Below, piece after piece: positions 16,909-27,055 of a stretch of 35,116 nt of DNA. The stretch spans positions 1-35,116 of the forward strand of contig CAJFMF010000005.1 in NCBI GenBank assembly GCA_904391375.1, given 5' to 3'. The position numbers were made by a program, and so were the translations under genes. The notes beneath the pieces are model-generated. The model had not been told where the DNA came from. It made no database searches and saw only the letters and a list, made by a program, of their open reading frames with translations. This stretch comes from Candidatus Gallimonas faecavium (lineage in GTDB: Bacteria > Bacillota > Clostridia > Christensenellales > Borkfalkiaceae). How positions within the stretch are numbered: the first letter of the stretch is position 1; every line of letters begins with the position of its first letter.

Positions 16909-19900
16909 TCAGCGGAAATAGCGGACCGCGCTCTCGAACAGCTTCATGTCGTATTCGCCGGGGACGTTCTGATACAGCCCCGCGCCCTTGCGCTCGGCGT
17001 GACCCATCTTGCCGAACACCCTGCCGTCGGGCGAGAGAATGCCCTCGATCGCCGCCGCAGAGCCGTTGGGGTTGAAATGGATGTCCATCGTCGCGTTGTC
17101 GGAGAGATCGACGTACTGCGTCATGATCTGACCGTTTTCGGCGAGTTTTTCGATGAGCGACGGGCTGGCGACAAATTTTCCTTCGCCGTGCGAAATGGGA
17201 ACGGAAAACACCTCGCCCGCCTCCACGAGGGAGAGCCAGGGCGACTGCACGGAGGCGACGCGCACCCGCACGATGCGCGACTGGTGGCGCGCGATGTTGT
17301 TATAGGTGAGCGTCGGGCAGTTTGCGTCGGTGTCGATGATCTTGCCGAAGGGAACGAGCCCGAGCTTGATGAGCGCCTGGAATCCGTTGCAGATGCCGCC
17401 CATGAGCCCCTGCCGCTCGTCCAGAAGACGGGTGACGGCCTCTTTCACGCGTTCGCCGCGGAAGAATGCCGTGATGAACTTTCCCGAACCGTCCGGCTCG
17501 TCGCCGCCCGAGAATCCGCCGGGGATGAACACGATCTGCGCGCCCTGCACCTTGTCGGCGAACGTCTGTGCGGAGTGCGCGACTTCCTCCGCCGTGCGGT
17601 TGCGGATGACGAAGATCTCCGGCTCCGCCCCCGCGTCGGCAAACGCCTTTGCGGTGTCGTATTCGCAGTTGGTGCCGGGGAACACGGGAATGAGCACGCG
17701 CGGCTTTGCAAACGCTCCGCCGCCCGCGAGCGTGCTGTGCGTGCGGAAGGTAAAGTTGCGCACCGACGCCTCGGGAGAAGCGATGTTGCACGCATACACG
17801 GGCTCGAGTTTGTCCTCATACACGCGCAGAAGATCGCTCAGGAAGAGGCGCTCGCCGCCATACGCGATGGCGCTCACGGCGGTCGTCTCGCCGAGCGGCG
17901 TCCCGACGGGAACGTCTTCGGAGAGCTCCAGAAGAAAGGCACCGTACCGATAGCCGAACATCGTTTCGGGCGATACGTTCTCCGCATAACGGAACCCGAC
18001 CATGTTGCCGAAGCACATCTTCATGACGCCCTCGGCGATGCCGCCGAATCCCGGCGTCCACGCGGAGAGTACCTTCCCCGCGCGCATGAGCGCCGTCACG
18101 CGCGCAAATACGCTCAGAAGAGACGCCGTGACGGGAAGGCCCGTCTCGTCGTAGTCGGGCGCGAGCAGCACGACCTTGTGCCCCGCCGCCTTGAATTCGG
18201 GCGTGACGACTTCGCGCACGTTGCCCGTCGTCACCGCAAAGGAGACGAGCGTGGGCGGAACGTCGATGTGCTCGAAGGTGCCGCTCATGGAGTCCTTGCC
18301 GCCGATGGCGGCGATCCCGAGATTCTTCTGCGCCTCGAACGCACCGAGAAGCGCGGCAAGCGGCTGTCCCCAGCGCGCGGGGTCATGCCCCGGCTTTAAG
18401 AAGTACTCCTGGAAGGAGAGATAGGTGTCGTCCGTGGACGCACCGGATGCGACGAGTTTTGCGATGCTCTCCACGACGGCGAGATAGGCGCCGTGATAGG
18501 GACTCTTTTCGGTGATGTACGGATTTCCGCCCCACGCCATGTAGGAAACGGTGTCCGTATGCCCCTTTTCCACCGACACGAGATGCACCATCGCCTGGGG
18601 CGGCGTGAGCTGATACCGTCCGCCGAAGGGCATCACGACGGTGCCTGCGCCGATGGTCGAATCGAAGCGCTCGGAAAGGCCGCGCTTGGAGCAGACGTTG
18701 AGGTCGCCCGCAAGACGGGTGTAGTTTTCCGTGAACGTCCCCTTGACGGGACGCTGCCAGTCCTTGCACGTTTCGGGGGCAACGGTGATGTGTTTTTCCG
18801 CACCGTTGGAGTTGAGGAACTCGCGCGAGACGTCTACGATGACCTTCCCGTTCCAGCGCATGACGAGGCGGGGACGCTCGGTGACGGTCGCGACGACGGT
18901 CGCCTCCAGGTTCTCTTTCTCGGCGAGCGCGATGAACTGTTCGGTCTTGTCCGGCTCCACGACGACCGCCATGCGCTCCTGCGATTCGGAGATGGCGAGT
19001 TCGGTGCCGTCCAGACCGTCGTATTTCTTGGGGACGGCATTGAGGTCGATGTCCAGCCCGTCGGCGAGTTCGCCGATGGCGACGGACACGCCGCCCGCGC
19101 CGAAGTCGTTGCAGCGCTTGATGAGCAGCATCGCCTCCTTGTTGCGGAAGAGGCGCTGCAATTTGCGCTCTTCGGGCGCGTTGCCCTTCTGCACCTCTGC
19201 GCCGCAGTGGGTGAGCGATTCGAGCGTGTGCGACTTGGAGGAACCCGTCGCGCCGCCGCAGCCGTCGCGGCCCGTTCTGCCGCCCAGAAGGATGACTTTA
19301 TCGCCCGGAGCGGGAACCTCGCGGCGCACGTTCTCCGCGGGAGTCGCCGCGATCACGGCGCCGATCTCCAGCCGCTTTGCGACATACCCGGGGTGGTAGA
19401 GTTCGTCCACCTGTCCCGTGGCAAGGCCGATCTGGTTGCCGTAGGAAGAGTACCCCGCCGCCGCCGTCGTGACGATCTTGCGCTGCGGGAGCTTGCCCTT
19501 GAGCGTGTCTTTTACGGGGACGAGCGGATCGCCCGCGCCCGTGACGCGCATGGCGGCATAGACATAGCTTCTGCCCGAAAGCGGATCGCGGATGGCGCCG
19601 CCGATACAGGTCGCCGCGCCGCCGAAGGGCTCGATCTCGGTGGGATGGTTGTGCGTCTCGTTCTTGAAGAGCAGCAGCCAGTCCTGCGCCTCGCCGTCCA
19701 CGTTCACCTTGATCTTGACCGTGCAGGCGTTGATCTCCTCCGATTCGTCCAGCTTCTGCAGCATTCCGCGCTTTTTCAGAAGTTTCGCCGCAATGGTACC
19801 GATGTCCATGAGGTTGACGGGCTTCGTCCTGCCGATCTCCGCACGCGCCGCGAGATAGTCGTCATATGCCTTTTGCAGGAGCGGATCCTCGAACTGCACC

Positions 19901-20598
19901 GCGTCGATGGTGGTGAGGAAGGTGGTGTGCCGGCAGTGATCGGACCAATAGGTGTCGATCATGCGGATCTCCGTAAGGGTGGGATCGCGCCCCTCTTTCT
20001 GAAAGTAGCTCTGGCAGAAGGCGACGTCGTCCGCGTCCATGGCGAGGTCGTACGTCTTGACAAAGTCCGCAAGCCCCTCCTTGTCGAGCTGCAAAAATCC
20101 CGTGAGCGTCCGCACTTCCGAGGGAACGGGGTGCGAGATCTTCAGCGTGGGCGGAATGGCAAGGGAGGCCTCACGGCTCTCGACGGGGTTGATGACATAT
20201 TTCTTGATGGCGTCGAGGTCGTCCTCCGAGACAGACCCGTACACCGCATACACCTTCGCCGTGCGGATGACGGGACGGGGCTGCATGGAGATGAGCTGAA
20301 TGCACTGCGCCGCCGAGTCCGCACGCTGGTCGAACTGCCCGGGGAGATATTCCACGGCGAACACGCGCGCGCCCGCAAGGTCTGCCCCTTCGGACGCCCG
20401 ATCCATCTGCGGTTCGGAAAAGACGGTATGCACACACTGCGCGAAGAGCGCTTCGTCGATGTCCTCCGCGTCGTAGCGGTTGAGCACACGGATGCGGCTC
20501 ACGCCCGTGATGCCCAGCAGTTCTCTCACATCCGAAAGCAGGGCGCGCGCCTCATTGTCGAAGCCCTCTTTTTTCTCCACATAGACTCTGTAGACCAT
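16909..20598 (-). CDS. purL: Phosphoribosylformylglycinamidine synthase, single-chain form with C-terminal glutaminase domain
   Basis: 1,229 aa; YWSDHCRHTTFLTTID, FKNETHNHPTEIEPFGGAATCIGG, amidotransferase FPGTNCEYDTAKAF and GGICNGFQ. Confidence 0.96.
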   Translation of the reverse strand: MVYRVYVEKKEGFDNEARALLSDVRELLGITGVSRIRVLNRYDAEDIDEALFAQCVHTVFSEPQMDRASEGADLAGARVFAVEYLPGQFDQRADSAAQCIQLISMQPRPVIRTAKVYAVYGSVSEDDLDAIKKYVINPVESREASLAIPPTLKISHPVPSEVRTLTGFLQLDKEGLADFVKTYDLAMDADDVAFCQSYFQKEGRDPTLTEIRMIDTYWSDHCRHTTFLTTIDAVQFEDPLLQKAYDDYLAARAEIGRTKPVNLMDIGTIAAKLLKKRGMLQKLDESEEINACTVKIKVNVDGEAQDWLLLFKNETHNHPTEIEPFGGAATCIGGAIRDPLSGRSYVYAAMRVTGAGDPLVPVKDTLKGKLPQRKIVTTAAAGYSSYGNQIGLATGQVDELYHPGYVAKRLEIGAVIAATPAENVRREVPAPGDKVILLGGRTGRDGCGGATGSSKSHTLESLTHCGAEVQKGNAPEERKLQRLFRNKEAMLLIKRCNDFGAGGVSVAIGELADGLDIDLNAVPKKYDGLDGTELAISESQERMAVVVEPDKTEQFIALAEKENLEATVVATVTERPRLVMRWNGKVIVDVSREFLNSNGAEKHITVAPETCKDWQRPVKGTFTENYTRLAGDLNVCSKRGLSERFDSTIGAGTVVMPFGGRYQLTPPQAMVHLVSVEKGHTDTVSYMAWGGNPYITEKSPYHGAYLAVVESIAKLVASGASTDDTYLSFQEYFLKPGHDPARWGQPLAALLGAFEAQKNLGIAAIGGKDSMSGTFEHIDVPPTLVSFAVTTGNVREVVTPEFKAAGHKVVLLAPDYDETGLPVTASLLSVFARVTALMRAGKVLSAWTPGFGGIAEGVMKMCFGNMVGFRYAENVSPETMFGYRYGAFLLELSEDVPVGTPLGETTAVSAIAYGGERLFLSDLLRVYEDKLEPVYACNIASPEASVRNFTFRTHSTLAGGGAFAKPRVLIPVFPGTNCEYDTAKAFADAGAEPEIFVIRNRTAEEVAHSAQTFADKVQGAQIVFIPGGFSGGDEPDGSGKFITAFFRGERVKEAVTRLLDERQGLMGGICNGFQALIKLGLVPFGKIIDTDANCPTLTYNNIARHQSRIVRVRVASVQSPWLSLVEAGEVFSVPISHGEGKFVASPSLIEKLAENGQIMTQYVDLSDNATMDIHFNPNGSAAAIEGILSPDGRVFGKMGHAERKGAGLYQNVPGEYDMKLFESAVRYFR

Positions 20599-21872
20599 TA
20601 CTCCCCCTTCAACGCCATGAGCGCGCGGCGGCCGATGTCCCTGCGCATATAGGCGTTTTCAAAGTGAATTTTTTCCGCGAGCGCATAGGCGCGCCCGATC
20701 GCCTCTTTGAGCGTGTCCGCCGTGGCGACGGCGCCCAGCACTCTGCCGCCCGACGTGACGAGCTGTCCGTTTTCCAGCTTGGCGCCCGCGACATAGATGT
20801 CCTCGCCCGCACCGGGCTCGGGCAGCGTGATCGGATAGCCCGTGGAATACTTCTTCGGGTACCCCTCGGAGGCAAGCACGACGCAGCACGCCGCGCCCTT
20901 CCGAAAGCGCACCATGTCCTCTCTCAGACACCCGCCGCGCACGGCGAGCATGATCTCCAGAAGATCGCTCGTCAGGAGCGGGAGCACGACCTGCGTCTCG
21001 GGATCGCCGAAACGGCAGTTGTATTCGATGACCTTCGGCCCGTCCGCCGTCAGCATGAGCCCGAAGTAAAGGCACCCCTTGAAGGTGCGCCCCTCCGCGT
21101 TCATCGCGCGCACGGTGGGCAGGAAGATCTTCTCCATGCACTCCGCGGCGATCGCATCGGTATAGTAAGGGTTGGGCGCGATCGTCCCCATGCCGCCCGT
21201 GTTGAGCCCCTCGTCGTTGTCCTTGGCGCGCTTGTGGTCCATGGAAGAGACCATCGGCACGACGATCTTGCCGTCCGTGAAGGAGAGCACCGAGACCTCG
21301 GGTCCGGTCAGGAACTCTTCGATGAGAATGTGCTCGCCGCTCGCGCCGAACACCTTGTCCACCATCATCTCCTTGACCGTCTTCTGCGCCTCTTCAAAGT
21401 CGTTGACGATGACCGCGCCCTTGCCGAGCGCCAGCCCGTCCGCCTTGATGACGGTGGGATATTTTGCCGTCTTCAGGTACTCCGTCGCCGCGGCGGGGTC
21501 GGAGAACGTTTCGCTCGCCGCCGTGGGGATGCCGTACTTTTTCATGAGGTTCTTGGAGAACACCTTGCTCCCCTCGATGACAGCGGCGTTCTTTGTCGGC
21601 CCGAAACAGGGAATGCCCGCCGCTTCCAGGGCGTCCACACAGCCCATGCAGAGCGGATCGTCGGGCGTGACGACCGCAAAATCCACTTCACGTTCCCGCG
21701 CAAACGCGACAATGCCGTCGATGTCCGTCGCCTTGACGGGGACGCATTCGGCGTCGCGCGCAATGCCGCCGTTTCCGGGCAGGCAATAGATCTTGCCCGC
21801 GCGTCTGCTCTTTTTGAGTGCCTTGATGACGGCGTGTTCTCTTCCGCCGCCGCCGACTACCAGAATATCCAT
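20598..21872 (-). CDS. purD: Phosphoribosylamine--glycine ligase
   Basis: MDILVVGGGGREHAVIKALKKS, VIKADGLALGKGAVIV, LNTGGMGTIAPNPYY, RFGDPETQVVLPLL. Confidence 0.97.
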   Translation of the reverse strand: MDILVVGGGGREHAVIKALKKSRRAGKIYCLPGNGGIARDAECVPVKATDIDGIVAFAREREVDFAVVTPDDPLCMGCVDALEAAGIPCFGPTKNAAVIEGSKVFSKNLMKKYGIPTAASETFSDPAAATEYLKTAKYPTVIKADGLALGKGAVIVNDFEEAQKTVKEMMVDKVFGASGEHILIEEFLTGPEVSVLSFTDGKIVVPMVSSMDHKRAKDNDEGLNTGGMGTIAPNPYYTDAIAAECMEKIFLPTVRAMNAEGRTFKGCLYFGLMLTADGPKVIEYNCRFGDPETQVVLPLLTSDLLEIMLAVRGGCLREDMVRFRKGAACCVVLASEGYPKKYSTGYPITLPEPGAGEDIYVAGAKLENGQLVTSGGRVLGAVATADTLKEAIGRAYALAEKIHFENAYMRRDIGRRALMALKGE

Positions 21873-21900
21873 AGCTTTGCCTCGTATAAGAAATGCTTGC

Positions 21901-21932
21901 GCGCAAACCCGCAGGAGTGCGCGGGTTTGCGC
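21901..21932 (-). other. Intercistronic hairpin without U-tract between AICARFT gene and purD
   Basis: Perfect 12-bp stem GCGCAAACCCGC/GCGGGTTTGCGC with 8-nt loop; no following T run on the minus strand. Confidence 0.6.
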
Positions 21933-21947
21933 GTGCCGTTTGTCTGC

Positions 21948-23132
21948 TCAGTGATGGAACAGTCGCATTCCCGTGAATGCCATCACAATGTTGTGTGCGT
22001 CCGCCGCCTCGATGACGAGATCGTCCCGCACCGAGCCGCCCGGTTCGGCGACATAGCTCACGCCGCTCTTATAGGCGCGCTCGATGTTGTCCGAGAACGG
22101 GAAGAACGCGTCGCTCCCGAGCGAGACGCCCTTGACGGAGGCGAGGTATTCCGCCTTCTCCTCGCGGGTGAAGGGCGCGGGACGGACGGCGAAGTTCTTC
22201 TGCCAGACGCCGTCGGCGAGCACTTCGTCCGCCTCGTCGGAGAGATACAGATCGATGATGTTGTTCTTCTCGGGCCTGCCGACGCCCTCCGCGAATTGCA
22301 GGGAGAGCACTTTTTCGCTCTGGCGGAGGTGCCAGAGGTCTGCCTTCTGTCCCGCAAGGCGGGTGCAGTGGATGCGCGACTGCTGGCCCGCGCCCACGCC
22401 GATCGCCTGTCCGTCCGTCGCGAAGCACACGGAGTTGGACTGCGTGTATTTGAGCGTGATGAGCGCGATGATGAGATCGATCGCCTTGTCCGCGGGAAGG
22501 TCTTTGTTCTTTGTAACGATGTGATCGAGCGTCGAGCGGTCTATCTTATAGTTGTTGCGCCCCTGCTCGAACGTCACGCCGAACACCTGTTTTCTCTCGA
22601 TTTCGGCGGGGATGTAGGCAGGGTCGATCTTCACGATGTTGTACGCGCCCTTCTTCTTGCTCTTGAGGATCGCGAGCGCTTCGGGGGTATAGGCGGGCGC
22701 GATGATGCCGTCGGAGACCTCGCGCTTGATGATGTTCGCGGTCACCTCGTCGCACTCGTCGGACAGGGCGATCCAGTCGCCGAAGGAGGACATTCTGTCC
22801 GTCCCTCTGGCGCGCGCATAGGCGCAGGCAAGCGGCGAATCGTCAAGGCCCTCGATGTCGTCCACAAAGCACGCCTGTTTGAGCGCGGGCGAGAGCTTCT
22901 TCCCGACCGCCGCCGACGTGGGCGAGACGTGCTTGAAGCTGGTCGCCGCCACCATGCCCGTCGCCTCTTTGAGCTCCTTGACGAGCTGCCAGGAATTGAA
23001 GGCGTCCAGGAAATTGATATACCCGGGTCTGCCGTTCAGGATCTCCACGGGCAGATCGCTTCCGTCCGCCATGAAGATGCGCGCGGGCTTCTGATTGGGG
23101 TTGCAGCCGTATTTTAACTGAAATTCGTTCAT
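21948..23132 (-). CDS. purH: Stand-alone phosphoribosylaminoimidazolecarboxamide formyltransferase (AICARFT half of PurH)
   Basis: 394 aa; LKYGCNPNQKPARI, catalytic Lys-His in AATSFKHVSPTSAAVG; no N-terminal MGS-like IMP cyclohydrolase domain. Confidence 0.9.
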   Translation of the reverse strand: MNEFQLKYGCNPNQKPARIFMADGSDLPVEILNGRPGYINFLDAFNSWQLVKELKEATGMVAATSFKHVSPTSAAVGKKLSPALKQACFVDDIEGLDDSPLACAYARARGTDRMSSFGDWIALSDECDEVTANIIKREVSDGIIAPAYTPEALAILKSKKKGAYNIVKIDPAYIPAEIERKQVFGVTFEQGRNNYKIDRSTLDHIVTKNKDLPADKAIDLIIALITLKYTQSNSVCFATDGQAIGVGAGQQSRIHCTRLAGQKADLWHLRQSEKVLSLQFAEGVGRPEKNNIIDLYLSDEADEVLADGVWQKNFAVRPAPFTREEKAEYLASVKGVSLGSDAFFPFSDNIERAYKSGVSYVAEPGGSVRDDLVIEAADAHNIVMAFTGMRLFHH

Positions 23133-23213
23133 AAGACCTCTCTTTTCTGCGATCGTTCGCTCCCCCGCGCCGCGGCGGAGACAAAGGTGCCGTCCTTGTG
23201 CGCAGAGTTTTTC

Positions 23214-23933
23214 TTACTTGGTGAATTTATTGATGAGCACGCTCTCTTCCTGCCAGGTGCGCAGCGTGATCGCGCGGCAGTAGAGCGAAATCTTGTTCTC
23301 GGGATCGAGATTCTCCCAGATCTCCTGCGCGAATGCGTTGACGTCGTTGGGAACAGCGACGCGCTCGGGTTCGCCCGAGAAGGTGGGCAGAGGATTGCCG
23401 TCCTTTTCATAGGTGTGCAGGAAATGTCCCGTGCCGTTGACGGGCTCGTAGTCGAACGTGAAGCGGTTGCACTTCTCGCCCTTGCCGTCCGCGCTCTTGA
23501 GAATGGACATCTCATAGGTGAATCCGCCCTTTTTGAGGTGGATGATGCCGCTGATGCGGGGCGTGTAGTTGGGCGCGTCCGGCTCAAAGGTGCGCGTCTT
23601 GAGCGCACAGCGGAAGCACTTGCCCATCTTGAGATATTCCTCGATGGTGTCCGTCTGATCGCCGTTCGTGACGATGATGTCGTTCTCCACGCGCTTGACG
23701 GGCGAATAGATGATGAGCGACGGATCGGCCACCTTGCTCGCATCGAAGGGATAGATGGTGACGGTGTCCCCCTCTTCCTTAAAGATGCGGTTGCGCGAGT
23801 TTTCGCTCCTGCCCATGATGAAATAGGCAAACAACGCCTTTCTTCCGTCCGACGACTTGCCGATGACGATGCCGCGCCCGGGATAGGAATTGCCCGCAAG
23901 GATGCGCTTCATGCTCTTTCTGACGTAACCCAT
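23214..23933 (-). CDS. purO: IMP cyclohydrolase, archaeal PurO-like family
   Basis: 239 aa; LAGNSYPGRGIVIGKSSDGRKALFAYFIMGRSENSRNRIF, characteristic of the PurO-type IMP cyclohydrolase family; in the pur operon next to stand-alone AICARFT. Confidence 0.85.
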   Translation of the reverse strand: MGYVRKSMKRILAGNSYPGRGIVIGKSSDGRKALFAYFIMGRSENSRNRIFKEEGDTVTIYPFDASKVADPSLIIYSPVKRVENDIIVTNGDQTDTIEEYLKMGKCFRCALKTRTFEPDAPNYTPRISGIIHLKKGGFTYEMSILKSADGKGEKCNRFTFDYEPVNGTGHFLHTYEKDGNPLPTFSGEPERVAVPNDVNAFAQEIWENLDPENKISLYCRAITLRTWQEESVLINKFTK

Positions 23934-23934
23934 G

Positions 23935-24549
23935 TCAAATCTCCCTTTCCTTTGATAATCGCTCGCAGACCGTCTCCACCGCCTGGGGCAGGATGATCCA
24001 CTCCGCTTCGCGCATGACGCGCTTCTGCAGCGTCTCGGGTGTGTCCCCTTCCTCGACGCAGACCGCCTTCTGCGCAATGATCGGCCCGCCGTCGCACACT
24101 TCGTTGACGTAATGCACGGTCGCGCCCGTCACCTTGACCCCGCGGGACAGCGCCGCCTCATGCACCTTCAGCCCGTAAAACCCGGGGCCGCAGAAGCTCG
24201 GAATGAGCGACGGATGCACGTTGATCATGCGGTGGTCGTATTTTCTGGTAAACGCCTCGCTCAAAATGGTCATGAACCCCGCAAGGACGATGAGCCCGAT
24301 GTCATGCGCTTCCAGCGCCGCAAGAATGCGCCTCTCGCGCTCCGCACGGTCGGGAATTTCTTTCTTGTCCGCGACGACGGTCTCGATGCCCGCCTTTTTC
24401 GCGCGTTCCAGCGCATAGGCGGAGGCGTTGTCCGAGACGACGAGCGCGATCTCGCCCGCGGGAATGCGGCCCGCAGCGGCGCTGTCCAGAATGGCCTGTA
24501 AATTGGTGCCGCCGCCCGAACAGAGGACGGCGACGCGGATCTTGTTCAT
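23935..24549 (-). CDS. purN: Phosphoribosylglycinamide formyltransferase PurN
   Basis: [58 protein letters not shown]. Confidence 0.95.
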   Translation of the reverse strand: MNKIRVAVLCSGGGTNLQAILDSAAAGRIPAGEIALVVSDNASAYALERAKKAGIETVVADKKEIPDRAERERRILAALEAHDIGLIVLAGFMTILSEAFTRKYDHRMINVHPSLIPSFCGPGFYGLKVHEAALSRGVKVTGATVHYVNEVCDGGPIIAQKAVCVEEGDTPETLQKRVMREAEWIILPQAVETVCERLSKEREI

Positions 24550-25580
24550 ACGAGTGTGACTCCGTCGCCCTTGACGATCTCGCCGAGGACATACGCCTCT
24601 TCGCCGTTCGCCTTCAATACGGCGATCGCCTTTTCGGCGTCCGCACGGGCGACGACGATGCTCATGCCAACCCCCATGTTGAAGGTGTTGAACATATCGT
24701 GTTCGGAGATGTTCCCCGTCTTCTGAATGAGCCGGAAAATGGGGAGCACGTTCACGTCCGACTTTCTGATCTTCACGCCGAGGCCCGCGGGAATGGAGCG
24801 CGGCATGTTCTCATAGAACCCGCCGCCCGTGATGTGGGAAATGCCCTTGACGCACACCTCTTTGAGGAGCGCCAGCACGGGTTTTACATAGATCTTCGTG
24901 GGCGTGAGGAGGGTCTCGCCGAGCGGCTTGCCCCCCAGTTCGGCAACGGGCGCGCTGAGGTCGCAGTTGTCCACGTCGAACACCTTGCGCACGAGCGAGA
25001 ACCCGTTGGAATGCACGCCCGAGGAAGGCAGCGCCAGCATGACGTCGCCCTCTTTCATCGCCGTGTTGTCGATGACCTTGCTCCTGTCCACGACGCCGAC
25101 CGCAAACCCCGCGAGGTCGTACTCCTCTTCGGGCATGAGCCCGGGGTGCTCGGCCGTCTCACCGCCGATGAGCGCACAGCCCGCGCGCACGCAGCCCTCC
25201 GCCACGCCGCCCACGATGGCGGCGATCTTCTCGGGAATGTTGCGCCCGCAGGCGATGTAGTCGAGGAAGAAGAGCGGCTTTGCCCCGCAGCAGATGATGT
25301 CGTTGACGCACATGGCGACGCAGTCGATGCCGACCGTGTCGTGCTTGTCAAGCAGGAACGCGAGCTTTATTTTGGTGCCGACGCCGTCCGTTCCCGAGAC
25401 GAGAACGGGCTCTTTCATGCCGTCCATGGCGAGCGGGAACAGTCCGCCGAAGCCGCCGATGTCCGCGCGGCCCTCGGGCATGGTACGGGCGACGTGCTTT
25501 TTCATGAGCTCGACCGCCTTATACCCCGCGGTGATGTCCACCCCCGCCGCCTTGTAGCTGTCCGAATAACTTTTTTCCAT
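24546..25580 (-). CDS. purM: Phosphoribosylformylglycinamidine cyclo-ligase
   Basis: [71 protein letters not shown]. Confidence 0.97.
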   Translation of the reverse strand: MEKSYSDSYKAAGVDITAGYKAVELMKKHVARTMPEGRADIGGFGGLFPLAMDGMKEPVLVSGTDGVGTKIKLAFLLDKHDTVGIDCVAMCVNDIICCGAKPLFFLDYIACGRNIPEKIAAIVGGVAEGCVRAGCALIGGETAEHPGLMPEEEYDLAGFAVGVVDRSKVIDNTAMKEGDVMLALPSSGVHSNGFSLVRKVFDVDNCDLSAPVAELGGKPLGETLLTPTKIYVKPVLALLKEVCVKGISHITGGGFYENMPRSIPAGLGVKIRKSDVNVLPIFRLIQKTGNISEHDMFNTFNMGVGMSIVVARADAEKAIAVLKANGEEAYVLGEIVKGDGVTLV

Positions 25581-25583
25581 GCG

Positions 25584-27050
25584 TCACTTCTCCTGATTCT
25601 TGCGGAATTTGGGATTCTCGCTGATGGGCCGTCCCGCAATGGGGCGCTCGAAGCGGTCTTTCCCCGGTTCCTTGGGGACCTCGGTGGGATAGACGCCGTC
25701 AAAACAGGCACAGCAGAACCCGCTGCCGTCGCCGCCCGTCAGGCGCTTTGCGTGCTCGATGTCGAGATACCCCACGGAATCCGCCCCGATGATCTTGGCG
25801 ATCTCCTCCGTCGTATGATGGCAGGCAATGAGGTTGTCCCGCGAATCGATGTCCGTCCCGTAATAGCAGGGATTGAGAAATTTCGGCGCGGACGAGAGGA
25901 AATGCACTTCGGTCGCCCCCGCCTCGCGCAGAAGGCGCACGATGCGCGCGCTGGTCGTGCCGCGGACGATGGAGTCGTCCACGAGAATGACGCGCTTGCC
26001 GTCCACCGCGGACGCGATGACGTTGAGCTTGATCTTCACGCGGTCCTCGCGCACCTTCTGATCGGGCGCGATGAACGTCCTGCCGATGTACTTGTTCTTG
26101 ATAAAGCCGATGCCGTACGGGATCCCCGACGCCTGCGCATAGCCGAGCGCCGCATCCAGACCCGAATCGGGCACGCCGATGACGATGTCCGCATCGATCT
26201 TGTACTTTTCATAGAGGAACGCGCCTGCGCGCATCCGCGCGTCATGCACGTAGCAGCCGTCGATCTCCGAGTCGGGACGGGCGGTATAGAAGTACTCAAA
26301 GACGCAGAACGCCTTTTTCCCGCCGCAGTGCGAGGTATCCGACTTGATGCCGTCCTTGGTGAAGACGATCATCTCGCCGGGCTCCACTTCGCGCACCTTG
26401 TGCGCCCCGACGGCGTTGAGCGCGCACGACTCGGAGGCGATCAGCCAGCTTCCGTCGTCGCGCTTTCCGAAGCAGAGCGGACGGAATCCCAGCGGATCGC
26501 GCGCGGCGATCAGCTTGGAAGGAGACATGACCACGAGCGAATAGGCGCCCTTGAGCTTGTCCATCGACGAGAGCACCGCCTCCTCAATGGAGCGTGCCTT
26601 GACGCGCTCGCGCGTGATGACGTAGGCGATGACTTCGGTATCCGACGTCGTATGGAAGATACAGCCCTCGCCCTCCAGCTCCTCGCGCAGTTCCGTCGCG
26701 TTGATGAGGTTGCCGTTGTGCGCGAGCGCCATGTTCCCCTTGAGGTGCTTTACGACGATGGGCTGGGCGTTCTCTCTTCCGTTCGTACCCGTGGTGCCGT
26801 AACGGACGTGTCCGATCGCCATGTTGCCCTGTCCCAGCTTTGCCATGACTTCGGGCGTGAACACGTCATTGACGAGCCCGACGTCCTTGTAGGCGCTGAA
26901 CACGCCGTCGTTGTTGACCACGATGCCGGCGGATTCCTGTCCCCTGTGCTGCAGTGCAAACAGGGCGTAATAGGTAGTGGATGCGACATTCTGCACGTCG
27001 GGCGAAAAAATCCCGAATACGCCGCACTCCTCGTGGATCTCATGCTCCAT
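25584..27050 (-). CDS. purF: Amidophosphoribosyltransferase
   Basis: ECGVFGIFSPDVQ, LQHRGQESAGIV, HVRYGTTG, VILVDDSIVRGTTSARIVRLLREAGA. Confidence 0.97.
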   Translation of the reverse strand: MEHEIHEECGVFGIFSPDVQNVASTTYYALFALQHRGQESAGIVVNNDGVFSAYKDVGLVNDVFTPEVMAKLGQGNMAIGHVRYGTTGTNGRENAQPIVVKHLKGNMALAHNGNLINATELREELEGEGCIFHTTSDTEVIAYVITRERVKARSIEEAVLSSMDKLKGAYSLVVMSPSKLIAARDPLGFRPLCFGKRDDGSWLIASESCALNAVGAHKVREVEPGEMIVFTKDGIKSDTSHCGGKKAFCVFEYFYTARPDSEIDGCYVHDARMRAGAFLYEKYKIDADIVIGVPDSGLDAALGYAQASGIPYGIGFIKNKYIGRTFIAPDQKVREDRVKIKLNVIASAVDGKRVILVDDSIVRGTTSARIVRLLREAGATEVHFLSSAPKFLNPCYYGTDIDSRDNLIACHHTTEEIAKIIGADSVGYLDIEHAKRLTGGDGSGFCCACFDGVYPTEVPKEPGKDRFERPIAGRPISENPKFRKNQEK

Positions 27051-27055
27051 GAACG

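Noticed and set aside
16438-23117. + strand ORFs of 653, 719 and 817 aa
   Set aside because: Antisense shadows of fhs, purL, purD and AICARFT genes, which have clear motifs on the minus strand.
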